DNA of 48,346 nucleotides from Planctomycetota bacterium (GTDB taxonomy: Bacteria; Planctomycetota; J058; JAJDCP01): NCBI GenBank assembly GCA_029260765.1, contig JAJDCP010000183.1:1-48346 (forward strand), in the 5' to 3' direction. The translations under genes and the position numbers were made by a program. Positions 24,601 to 31,536 of the stretch are shown one piece after another. Below the pieces are notes generated by a model, which searched no databases, was not told where the DNA came from, and saw nothing but the letters and a program-made list of their open reading frames with translations. Numbering within the stretch: position 1 is the stretch's first letter; each line of letters begins with the position of its first letter.

Positions 24601-24800
24601 GGCTTGCCGGCGGACGCGCCCAGAGTGGGCAACCAGGCCGTCGGCGATGCTCCGACCTTGCCCTGCGCCCCAGCCCCGACTTTCTGAGCATGGCCAGCTT
24701 TCTGAGTATGGGGAACCATGGGCCTGCCCGGCAGCAGGGCAGCCTTTCTGGGAAGCTGGATGTTGAGGCGGACCCGGATCCGCCCAATTTTGATCGCCAA
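21621..24800 (-). CDS. Large protein with two DUF4157 (HExxH) domains, eCIS-associated family
   Basis: 1059 residues, strongly basic, with no signal peptide. Residues about 70-145 form a DUF4157 domain: VFGTDFRDVRVHHD, then LLAHELLHVIEQ with H134-E-L-L-H138. A second copy near the C-terminus has LRKHLGVDPGDIRVHIGRDA and IAHEVTHTLQTEQ with H912-E-V-T-H916. The 750 residues between are Arg/Lys-rich helices without a recognised domain. DUF4157 is a metallopeptidase-like domain typically found in cargo or accessory proteins of extracellular contractile injection systems; that link is established knowledge, not visible here. The TTG start at 24800 has AAGGG eight bases upstream, partly inside a small hairpin. 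No sheath or tube gene is in the window. Confidence 0.85.
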   Translation of the reverse strand: MAIKIGRIRVRLNIQLPRKAALLPGRPMVPHTQKAGHAQKVGAGAQGKVGASPTAWLPTLGASAGKPIKPEGVRHMMEKVFGTDFRDVRVHHDLVAGRRVRARKALAVTYGRHIYFATGEYQPWTARGRALLAHELLHVIEQRRGIKKLEFRLDKPDKHSEAEQKALKVEQNFTRQPRMKDPAALADVRDKAKAPANERTQQRWGQLELGMAKHLAVTAKDIGRGHRKLARAGSGRPVSTTFPKEVGLMIGRGQLGLISLFTKDRGQDPGIYFLARSQRFVRKVMPQHETQRPEGFQKRRNRFSKLYHKAWKIWRRDRVALARMQKKPRAPIAKLLRTRAGMKRQGLLPNEMLGFLGRLNQERKIWKGRFAVMRSGLKQAHGKLQEGRKAWGRSQPLEMHELLKVAEKGTRFVRAYDKAFSVLFLPKYRRDLQDASPPVRHAARWRGFHFLKTRAAFGNALFDLEARIRRHRRLGRTEPGREKRRKLLATLAGATERFHAAAKPYFVFMAEKARSRGQWPDRVEEARLRGAIKAVLAALGDVRTRTRSTSDFDLERNHHPWWRNRLTKAVQVRFALLGLADASLIRLKRLETRVRVVSRLLEQRKTQALAQRLEEVSRLSKSEAAERAATTGRWFELRPGLRQSQPIKPMPVPEPIAPVDRLPPGVSVPDLRLTQDEVKLSRGNWRKVLGPGGQIGWLHKDLLRSCPSPRDRSAITSQRRGDSWLLDMLERHARRVGASDALDGVMPIDDMPSHLRRRLKFLGRLGRNQLRNLPKGRQRALLQRQREQSDWLGRLEDMGIDGRFFQKQYGMAAIHRKAKGTAAIDRQIEQAAEALKLDKPKGGALVMDFATRGKLRKHLGVDPGDIRVHIGRDAAKLADELSADALAVGKNIFLAEGKARQLDPKGTALIAHEVTHTLQTEQTGLARQKGLVRGVDSRDSREAVAEAVEAEVERRERRNTYARSKRRMVVRDGCLEHGSKVKPLGRGPRMPGRPDRVPVAESRDPIGKVMDNYSIKESISSREFIDEMATRVMDLLAHELQLESDRREELEWGPFHRGQ

Positions 24801-24940
24801 GCGAAGATCCCTTCGGAGATGGTCGCATGCGCAGGCTCGGGAGTTGGCATTGGCCGCTGCCAGAAACCCTGTGTGAGCCTGTAGAGATACCTGGGGTTAA
24901 TTCTACTGACAGTCGCAGGGCAACACTACCGCATCTCCTC

Positions 24941-25480
24941 TCAGGGCGATGCGGCTTCCCCGCCATCCCCGGCCTCGAGCTGGGGAGCGGCCCGCCCTGC
25001 TTCGCGGGTACGCTCTCGTTCGGCCAGCTCTTCCGGACTGAGCACGCGCGCATCGGCCTCGAAAATCGGAGCTCCAAACGCGTCCGCCCCGACGCGAAAG
25101 CCTTGCGGTCCCGGCATCGGCCGGGCGTTCTTCTTGAACCAGGCGATCAGGCGGCGCCCCGCCCAGGCGCGCACAGAGGGAATCAACAGAGCCAGACCCG
25201 TCAGGTCGGTCACGACACCGGGCGTCATCAAGAAGGCGCCCGAAGCGAACAACAGCAGACCCTCGGCGATCTGCTGCCCGGGAACCTTGCCTTGCTGCAG
25301 GCGTTCCCGAGCATTTGCCAACACCCGCCGTCCCTGCTGCTTGACCAGGGCGATGCCCAGCATACCGGTGACGAAAACGATGGCGATGGTGGTCGTTGCT
25401 CCGAGCTGCTCGCCGATGCTGATCAGCAGCCAGAGCTCAAAGAGCGGCACCACGATAAAAAGAAACAACCATTTGGCCAT
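24941..25480 (-). CDS. fxsA: FxsA-family membrane protein
   Basis: A 179-residue inner-membrane protein. The first helix (WLFLFIVVPLFELWLL), then a TxxTGMLGIALVKQQGRRV segment and LLLFASGAFLMTPGVVTDL are characteristic of FxsA, known in E. coli as a suppressor of F-exclusion of phage T7. Its general cellular role is unclear. The acidic C-terminal tail of about 45 residues is longer than usual. GGAAG lies seven bases before the ATG. It is the last gene of a minus-strand hemW-lgt-fxsA cluster, 15 bases after lgt. Confidence 0.9.
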   Translation of the reverse strand: MAKWLFLFIVVPLFELWLLISIGEQLGATTTIAIVFVTGMLGIALVKQQGRRVLANARERLQQGKVPGQQIAEGLLLFASGAFLMTPGVVTDLTGLALLIPSVRAWAGRRLIAWFKKNARPMPGPQGFRVGADAFGAPIFEADARVLSPEELAERERTREAGRAAPQLEAGDGGEAASP

Positions 25481-25495
25481 CGACGAGCTTCCCGA

Positions 25496-26452
25496 CTATT
25501 TGCGCCGGCGTCTCTTCTTGCGCCCGCCACCCGCGGCTTCAGCTTTCGGCTCTGCACTGGGACCGGGCTTCGGCTCAGCGGCCTTCGGCCCGGCAGTCTT
25601 CGCCTGATCATCGTCATCGGCCCGAGGCAAAGGAGTGTGCGGACCATCGGCTGCCAGTTCGCCGAACGTTGCAAACCAAACGAAGGCCGCCGCCGACAAC
25701 GCACCGAAGCCGAGACTGATCGCCTGGCTGATGGTGATGCCCCAAAGGAAGTCGGTGCTGTTGTCCGAACGGATCATCTCGATGCCGAACCGGAACAACG
25801 CATAGATGATCCCAGCCAGCGTGATCAGTTGCCCCTTCTTGCGTGTCTTCCAGATCCGATCGAGCACCAGCACCAGCACCATCAACCCCAGCGCAAAGAA
25901 GATCGAGTAGACCTGGGCCGGATAGACCGGAGTTCCAGCAGGCACGCCCGGCTGTGTGTAGACCTGGCAATGGTCGGGGAAGACCACCCCGAAGATCGAG
26001 TCGGTAGGAGCCCCGTAGCAGCAGCCATTGAGCAAGCAGCCCAAGCGACCCCAAGCCAGCCCCAACGCCAAAGACGGCGTCACCATATCGGCGAACCAGA
26101 GCAGGTCCTGGCGCTTACGCTTGAGATAGATCAGGCAGCCCGCGACCCCGAAGATCAGTCCGCCATAGTAGGTCAGGCCGCCTTTCCAGACCTCGAACCA
26201 CTCCAAGGGTTTGTTGTGCAGCTCGTCCCAGTTTTCCCAGACAGCCAGGGCACGTGAGCCCAAGATTCCACATACCAGGGCGACGAACATGAAGTCGCCC
26301 ATCATGTTCGTCTTCTGCCCCTTGGTCTTGAAGATCCACTCGGCCAACTTCGTGCCGGTCAAGAACCCGAACATCAACATCAGGCCGTAGGCAAAGATGG
26401 GGATCTTGAAGTCTAGAAAGGGGATGGGGATTTCAAACAGCAGCGGTCTCAA
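25496..26452 (-). CDS. lgt: Prolipoprotein diacylglyceryl transferase
   Basis: Transfers diacylglyceryl from phosphatidylglycerol to the lipobox Cys of prolipoproteins in the inner membrane. At 318 residues it has the multi-pass Lgt pattern: IFAYGLMLMFGFL, GGLTYYGGLIFG, WGRLGCLLNGCCYG and the late FRFGIEMIRSD. The last 60 residues are a charged, Pro/Ala/Lys-rich cytosolic tail ending in a polybasic run, beyond the usual length. The start overlaps the end of hemW by four bases (ATGA), so the two are translationally coupled. It could act on the lipoprotein encoded at 3670. Confidence 0.93.
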   Translation of the reverse strand: MRPLLFEIPIPFLDFKIPIFAYGLMLMFGFLTGTKLAEWIFKTKGQKTNMMGDFMFVALVCGILGSRALAVWENWDELHNKPLEWFEVWKGGLTYYGGLIFGVAGCLIYLKRKRQDLLWFADMVTPSLALGLAWGRLGCLLNGCCYGAPTDSIFGVVFPDHCQVYTQPGVPAGTPVYPAQVYSIFFALGLMVLVLVLDRIWKTRKKGQLITLAGIIYALFRFGIEMIRSDNSTDFLWGITISQAISLGFGALSAAAFVWFATFGELAADGPHTPLPRADDDDQAKTAGPKAAEPKPGPSAEPKAEAAGGGRKKRRRRK

Positions 26453-27663
26453 GAGTTGCCCTCGGCAGCAACGCGCCCGGTCGACGCTTCAGGAAATGCA
26501 AGCGTGTCGGGCCAGAGCTGGGTGGTCAAGGTGTCGGCGACGAACATGCCTTGAGGGCTGACCCGCAGGACCTGCCCGTCGTCTTCGAGCCAACCCCCCT
26601 CGATCAAGGGCGCGAGGCGCTCGCCGACGAACTGGTCCAGGTCGAAACCCGTCCGCTCGGCAAACCAACCGCGCTCGACGCCAGAGCGGAGCCTGAGAGC
26701 TAACATAAGGGTTTCGGCAGCCTCTTCCAATCCTCGCAGCGATTCTTTTCTCTCCAACGGTTGCCGCCCCTGACGCAGCTCCGCGCCATAGGCATCCAGA
26801 GAGCTGATCCGGGTCGCGCGCTCACCGTCGACGAACGAGGTGGCGGACACTCCGAGGGCATGGTAGGCCTCATTGCGCCAATAGATCAGGTTGTGGAGAC
26901 ACTCTTTGCCCGGACGGGCGTAGTTCGAGACCTCGTACTGTTCGTACCCGGCCTCCCGCAGTCGAGCCCGCACACGGGCGTACATCGCGTCCTGCTGCTC
27001 GTCACCGACCAACGGCAGCTTCCCCGCTGCACGGGCTGCGAACAAGGGCGTGCCCGGCTCGTAGATCAAGCAATAGGCGCTGATGTGGCCCGGGTCGAGA
27101 CCGAGCATGCAGTCGAGATCGTACTCAAGACTCGCCGCCGTCTGTCCCGGATAGCCATAGATCAGGTCGATGTTGAGGGCCATGCCCAGGCGCTGGACCT
27201 CGCGCGCAGCACGCTCGACGTCTTCGGCGCTATGTATGCGGCCCAGTCGCTGCAGACCCGCAGGATCAAAAGTCTGCGCTCCCATGCTGACGCGGGTGGC
27301 TCCCACCCGCTGGAAGGCCTCGAGACGCTCGCGGCTGAGGGTGCCCGGGTTGCCCTCGAAGCTGACTTCTTCGCTGGCCTCGCCGATGAAGGGCTGCAAG
27401 ATCTCGCCCAGCCGAGCGATCTCTGCTGGCAACAGCATGGAGGGGGTGCCGCCACCGACAAACACGGTACGAGCGACGAATTCCTGCGGGAGTTGCGCGG
27501 CCTCGAGCGCCAGATCTTCGAGGTACGACCGCCGGCGCGCGGTTGCAGCCGGACCGGAGACGAAATCACAGTAGCTGCACTTACGCACGCAGAAAGGAAT
27601 GTGCACATACAGCGCCTCGGGTTCGCGGGCCCGCCGCTGCGCGCGAGGAAACAACCCGGACAC
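26449..27663 (-). CDS. hemW: HemW-like radical SAM protein
   Basis: A 404-residue protein with LYVHIPFCVRKCSYCDF, whose C25-x3-C29-x2-C32 binds the SAM-cleaving 4Fe-4S cluster, then VFVGGGTPSML, SMGAQTFD and NIDLIYGYPGQT. It lacks the extra N-terminal region of oxygen-independent coproporphyrinogen oxidase HemN, so HemW (a heme chaperone/insertase) is the better name. GTG at 27663 with GGAGG five bases upstream is preferred over an ATG at 27711 without a site. It leads the hemW-lgt-fxsA cluster. Confidence 0.9.
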   Translation of the reverse strand: MSGLFPRAQRRAREPEALYVHIPFCVRKCSYCDFVSGPAATARRRSYLEDLALEAAQLPQEFVARTVFVGGGTPSMLLPAEIARLGEILQPFIGEASEEVSFEGNPGTLSRERLEAFQRVGATRVSMGAQTFDPAGLQRLGRIHSAEDVERAAREVQRLGMALNIDLIYGYPGQTAASLEYDLDCMLGLDPGHISAYCLIYEPGTPLFAARAAGKLPLVGDEQQDAMYARVRARLREAGYEQYEVSNYARPGKECLHNLIYWRNEAYHALGVSATSFVDGERATRISSLDAYGAELRQGRQPLERKESLRGLEEAAETLMLALRLRSGVERGWFAERTGFDLDQFVGERLAPLIEGGWLEDDGQVLRVSPQGMFVADTLTTQLWPDTLAFPEASTGRVAAEGNS

Positions 27664-27774
27664 GACAACCTCCAGCCGGTGCAAGCGGCCGCAGACAGCC
27701 GTTGCAAGCATGGCCGGATTGTGTCATAACTGCTGCGACAACGCGCTAGGATTCTGCCTGTCAGGGAAGGTTCT

Positions 27775-30360
27775 TTGGATTCCTACGGCAACCCACCAGA
27801 CGTGCGCGCCGACGCCGATCCCCACGTCGTAGGGCTGAGCGATATCTTCCAGTCCCTGACGATGCAGGGCCAACGGGGCTCGCTGCGGGTCTCCTCTGGC
27901 ATTCATGAGAAGCTGATCTACTTCGGCGACAACGAGGTCGCCGTAGTCACGCGGATTCCGAAGACCACTCTGGGAAAGCGGCTGCTCGCGGCCGAGCGGA
28001 TCTCTGACCTCGAGCTCGAACAGGCCACAGCCCTGGCGAAGAAGGGAAACGGCCTGGCCGAAGTGTTGCTCGAGCACATGCTGATCAGCGAGGAAGACCT
28101 CGACACCTTGTGCTACGCGCTGGTCATGGACGAGATCTACGACCTCTTCTATTGGCAGAGACCGACTTTCGAGTTCTTCCGCGACCATGTCCCCAAGCCC
28201 GTGCAGGAAGACGACCCCACGCTACCTCGAGTGCGCGGCGAACGAGCCGAGCAGGTGCTCGAGAACTTGCGCACTGTCGATGAGTGGGACTACATCGTCC
28301 AGGCCATCCCGAGCGTCCAAGAGGTCTTTGCCCCGGTGCAGATCGACCAGGAGATGCTCGACAGCCTCGAGCTCGAGGCGTCTGTGATCGAGGCCTCCGC
28401 GTTGGTCGACGGTCGCCATTCGATCGAGCAGGTCGCCGCCAGCTCCATGCTGTCTGAGCTCGAGGTCTCGAGACTCGTCTACGAGCTGCTGTGCTACGGC
28501 GCTGTCGAGATCATGAGCGAGTCTGACCTGCGCCCGGCCGCCCACCGCCACATGAAGCGCAAGCGCTTCAAGGAAGCATTCGAGCTGTTCACGCTTCTTC
28601 ATGCGCGCGAGCCCGAGAACACGAGCATACGTTGGCGCTTGGCAGAATGCGCCGCGCAGAGCGGCCGATTACCACGCGCTCTGGTCGTCTACGAAGGGCT
28701 GCGCGAGCACTATGCGAAACTCGAGGACAAGCGACGGCTCTACCAGGTCATCATGCGCATCCTCGATCTTGCCCCAGAGCGCCGCCGCGAGCTGGCCGCC
28801 CAGCTTCGCAAGCTGCGCGGCAAACGGACACGCGCCGGGCGCGGGTTGCTGCGCCTGACCGTCTTCTCCCTGCTGGTCGCGTTGTTCCTGTTCTATTCAG
28901 ACCGCATCTTCTCCTGGGCCTTCGCGAACCTGCAACCGATCGACCCCAGCACTCTTCCCCACAACCAAGCGGAGGCGGCCCAGAGGCTGCTCTCGGCAGC
29001 AGAACAGGCCGAGGCTCGCGGCGCTTTGCCGTCCGCGTTTCAATTGCGCATGCTCGCCTGGCGCGCCTATCCGCAGACAGATGTGGGGCAACGCATCGCC
29101 TCCGATCCGAACGCAGGTTTGCCGCTCGCGGTCCGTTGCGTCCCTGAAGGCCTGCTCGGCCGCCTGAACGGGCGGGAGGTCGGCCCGCTGCGAGCCGAAG
29201 CGACCATCGTACGCTACAGCCCAGCAGCAAGGGTGCTGGTAGAGGTTGAAGATGGTGGTTTGATTGTGCACAGCGAGCAACTCGACGGCATGCGTTTCCA
29301 CGATGTCAGGATCGACCTGCGCGAGCGGCCCACCTGGATCGTCCAACTGCACGCAGGCTTTGAAACCACGCCCCTGATCTGGGAGCAGAGAATCTACGCG
29401 GTAGACCGCAGCGGAACGCTGGTCAGCGCCGAGCTGGGCGGATTCACGCCGCTGGTACGCCAGACCCGACTGGGCCTGGTCGGACACACGCTGACGGCGC
29501 CTCTGATCTGGGAGGGCCTCCTCATCTGCGGCGACTCCCGAGGCAGCCTGATTTCCTGCGAACCCGAGTCTCTGACCGTGCTGACCAGCCGCATCGACGT
29601 GTACCCACTGGTCACGCCGCCGATCCCGTTGGGGCCGTACCTGCTGCTCGGCAGCCGGCGGGGAAGATTGGGCCAGATGTTCCTGTACCGCCCCGGAGAT
29701 CGGCTGCGAGAGCTCTCCAGCTCGAAAGACTTCGGCTGGTGTGTGGCCCAGAACGGCATGCTGTTCGGAAACAGCCCCGATGGCAGCTTATTCGCGATCC
29801 AGGCGAAGGATGGCACGAGCGTCTGGCGGAAGACCTTCGAGGATGCCGTAGGTGCACCGATGCTCATCGCTGATTCGCTCGTCTGCAGCCTGAGCACCGC
29901 CGGCAGGCTGTCGGCTTTCGATGCCCAGGATGGGAGTGAACGGTGGAGCGTCAGCCTGGATGCGCCATGCACGCTGGGGCCCCAGCCACTCGACGGGGAT
30001 GTCCTGGTCGCCACAGCAGATGGACAGCTGACGCGCCTGGCAGGCTCTGATGGGGCAGTCGTCTGGAACTGCGCCCACGAGCCGCAAGCCTGGTTCTTTT
30101 CGGCTCCCCTCCTGCAGATCGGTGGTGAGCTGGTGTTCGCACAAGCCGACGGACAGCTCTATTTCCTCGCTAGCAACAACGGCGAGGTCGTGCGCCAGGC
30201 AGATTGGACAACAGGCGAGTTGCTGCGGATCAGCGCATTCAGCGGACCATCTCCGACTCAGCTGATCTGCACGGCAGTGCGCATGCTCACCGAACAGGTG
30301 GCGGTCTTTGGCACCAATGATGGACGGCTGGTTCTGTACCAGCTCGAGGAGAGACCCTGA
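27775..30360 (+). CDS. DUF4388-TPR-membrane-beta-propeller protein
   Basis: 861 residues. Residues 15-250 hold a PatA-like DUF4388 region (GLSDIFQSLTMQGQRGSLRV, then helical LGKRLLAAERIS and VLLEHMLISEEDL segments). About 260-350 is TPR-like. A single membrane helix follows (LRLTVFSLLVALFLFY). The C-terminal 450 residues are a PQQ/WD-type propeller with repeated LISCEPE, LFAIQAKDGTSVW and LSAFDAQDGSERW blades. It is thus probably a cytosolic sensor-like half tethered to an extracytoplasmic propeller. The TTG start has GGAAGG five bases upstream. The next gene starts at the base after the stop, so they are cotranscribed. The role is unknown. Confidence 0.85.
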   Translation: MDSYGNPPDVRADADPHVVGLSDIFQSLTMQGQRGSLRVSSGIHEKLIYFGDNEVAVVTRIPKTTLGKRLLAAERISDLELEQATALAKKGNGLAEVLLEHMLISEEDLDTLCYALVMDEIYDLFYWQRPTFEFFRDHVPKPVQEDDPTLPRVRGERAEQVLENLRTVDEWDYIVQAIPSVQEVFAPVQIDQEMLDSLELEASVIEASALVDGRHSIEQVAASSMLSELEVSRLVYELLCYGAVEIMSESDLRPAAHRHMKRKRFKEAFELFTLLHAREPENTSIRWRLAECAAQSGRLPRALVVYEGLREHYAKLEDKRRLYQVIMRILDLAPERRRELAAQLRKLRGKRTRAGRGLLRLTVFSLLVALFLFYSDRIFSWAFANLQPIDPSTLPHNQAEAAQRLLSAAEQAEARGALPSAFQLRMLAWRAYPQTDVGQRIASDPNAGLPLAVRCVPEGLLGRLNGREVGPLRAEATIVRYSPAARVLVEVEDGGLIVHSEQLDGMRFHDVRIDLRERPTWIVQLHAGFETTPLIWEQRIYAVDRSGTLVSAELGGFTPLVRQTRLGLVGHTLTAPLIWEGLLICGDSRGSLISCEPESLTVLTSRIDVYPLVTPPIPLGPYLLLGSRRGRLGQMFLYRPGDRLRELSSSKDFGWCVAQNGMLFGNSPDGSLFAIQAKDGTSVWRKTFEDAVGAPMLIADSLVCSLSTAGRLSAFDAQDGSERWSVSLDAPCTLGPQPLDGDVLVATADGQLTRLAGSDGAVVWNCAHEPQAWFFSAPLLQIGGELVFAQADGQLYFLASNNGEVVRQADWTTGELLRISAFSGPSPTQLICTAVRMLTEQVAVFGTNDGRLVLYQLEERP

Positions 30361-31464
30361 ATGCGCGCGCACGTACTTCTCTGCTGCCTGTTGATGGGAG
30401 TTTCTGCCAGTGCCCAGGAGTACACCCGGGTCGAGCTCGAACAACTCAAGCAACCTGAAGCCCTGGAAAATCAGCGTATCAAGGTCGAGGTACGGTTCGA
30501 CTACCAGACACGCTTCGGGTTGAACATATATGCCCACGACCTCGAACTGACCTTCAAGGTGGCGGGCGCCGAGCTCGCCGCAAAGCTCGACGCCCTGGGC
30601 GACGAGAACGCGAAAAACTGTGACGTACGCGGGCGCATCACCAAGCTCGGGGGGGAGTGGAGCTTCAATATCGAGGGGCTCGAGAAGCTACCCGAGGACA
30701 TCGAGCGCTTCGGTCGCGAACGCAGCGCCGTGCCTGACACCGATGTCGAAGGCCTGCAGGCGCTGCTGGCCCACTGGCAACAACGCGTGAAAGCGCGGAA
30801 CATCAGCGATGTCGAGCTGCTGGCCGGGCTGGCCGAGCTGCCCGTCCAGATCCTGCAGGCGCGCGAAAACGCCCTGCAGCGCACGGCGCCCGATCTGCCG
30901 CTCTGGCTCGAGCTCGCGCGTGACGTACACAGCCAGACCGGTGATCGGGTCTGGGCGCGCGAGCTGGCGCGCGTTCCGCTTGAGATCGAACCCGAACACG
31001 CCGAAGCCCATGCGCTGCTCGAACAGCTGTGCTACGTGCGCTACCAGGGGGTCTGGCTGTTCGAGGAAGAGTACAAACAAGCCCAGGGCTTCGTGCTGTA
31101 CCAGCCCGACACGAACCGCCCGGCGGTCTGGGTGCCCAGCCGTCGGATCGCATTCCTGCAAGCGGTCGCCGAGCATGAGAGGGCAGGGTACCTGTCCAAA
31201 CGCACCAACACCGAGGGCTTTGCCGAGCTGGTCGAGTCCGGACGCATCGCGCTCGGCATGAACAAGACGGAGCTGATCGCCGCGCTGGGTTTTCCCGATG
31301 AGGTGGACTTTCTGCGCCACGACGAGCGCAACCTCGAGCTCTGGCGCTTCGAACGGACCCAGGAGCTCGCCATCTATTTGTGCAGCGACTCCGGCGAGTC
31401 ACGGAGCGTCGACGCGACCGCGACTGTGTTCCGCTTCGATCTGAACGGCACACCGTATGAGTGA
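30361..31464 (+). CDS. Secreted protein of unknown function
   Basis: 367 residues with a signal peptide (VLLCCLLMGVSASA, cleaved before QEY). An N-terminal beta region (IKVEVRFDYQTRFGLNIYA) looks OB-like. A helical middle and a tryptophan/glutamate-rich segment (YVRYQGVWLFEEEYKQAQ) follow. Near the end, GMNKTELIAALGFPDEVDF has the pattern of SmpA/OmlA- or BamE-like small domains. The ATG directly follows the stop of the propeller protein (TGAATG), so it is coupled to it. The two may act together in the envelope, but I cannot name the process. Confidence 0.8.
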   Translation: MRAHVLLCCLLMGVSASAQEYTRVELEQLKQPEALENQRIKVEVRFDYQTRFGLNIYAHDLELTFKVAGAELAAKLDALGDENAKNCDVRGRITKLGGEWSFNIEGLEKLPEDIERFGRERSAVPDTDVEGLQALLAHWQQRVKARNISDVELLAGLAELPVQILQARENALQRTAPDLPLWLELARDVHSQTGDRVWARELARVPLEIEPEHAEAHALLEQLCYVRYQGVWLFEEEYKQAQGFVLYQPDTNRPAVWVPSRRIAFLQAVAEHERAGYLSKRTNTEGFAELVESGRIALGMNKTELIAALGFPDEVDFLRHDERNLELWRFERTQELAIYLCSDSGESRSVDATATVFRFDLNGTPYE

Positions 31465-31536
31465 CAGGGAGTAGCCATCCTGGTCGGCGATGCCTACCAT
31501 TAACAAGATATCGCGAGAAGCAGCGGGAGACAGAGC

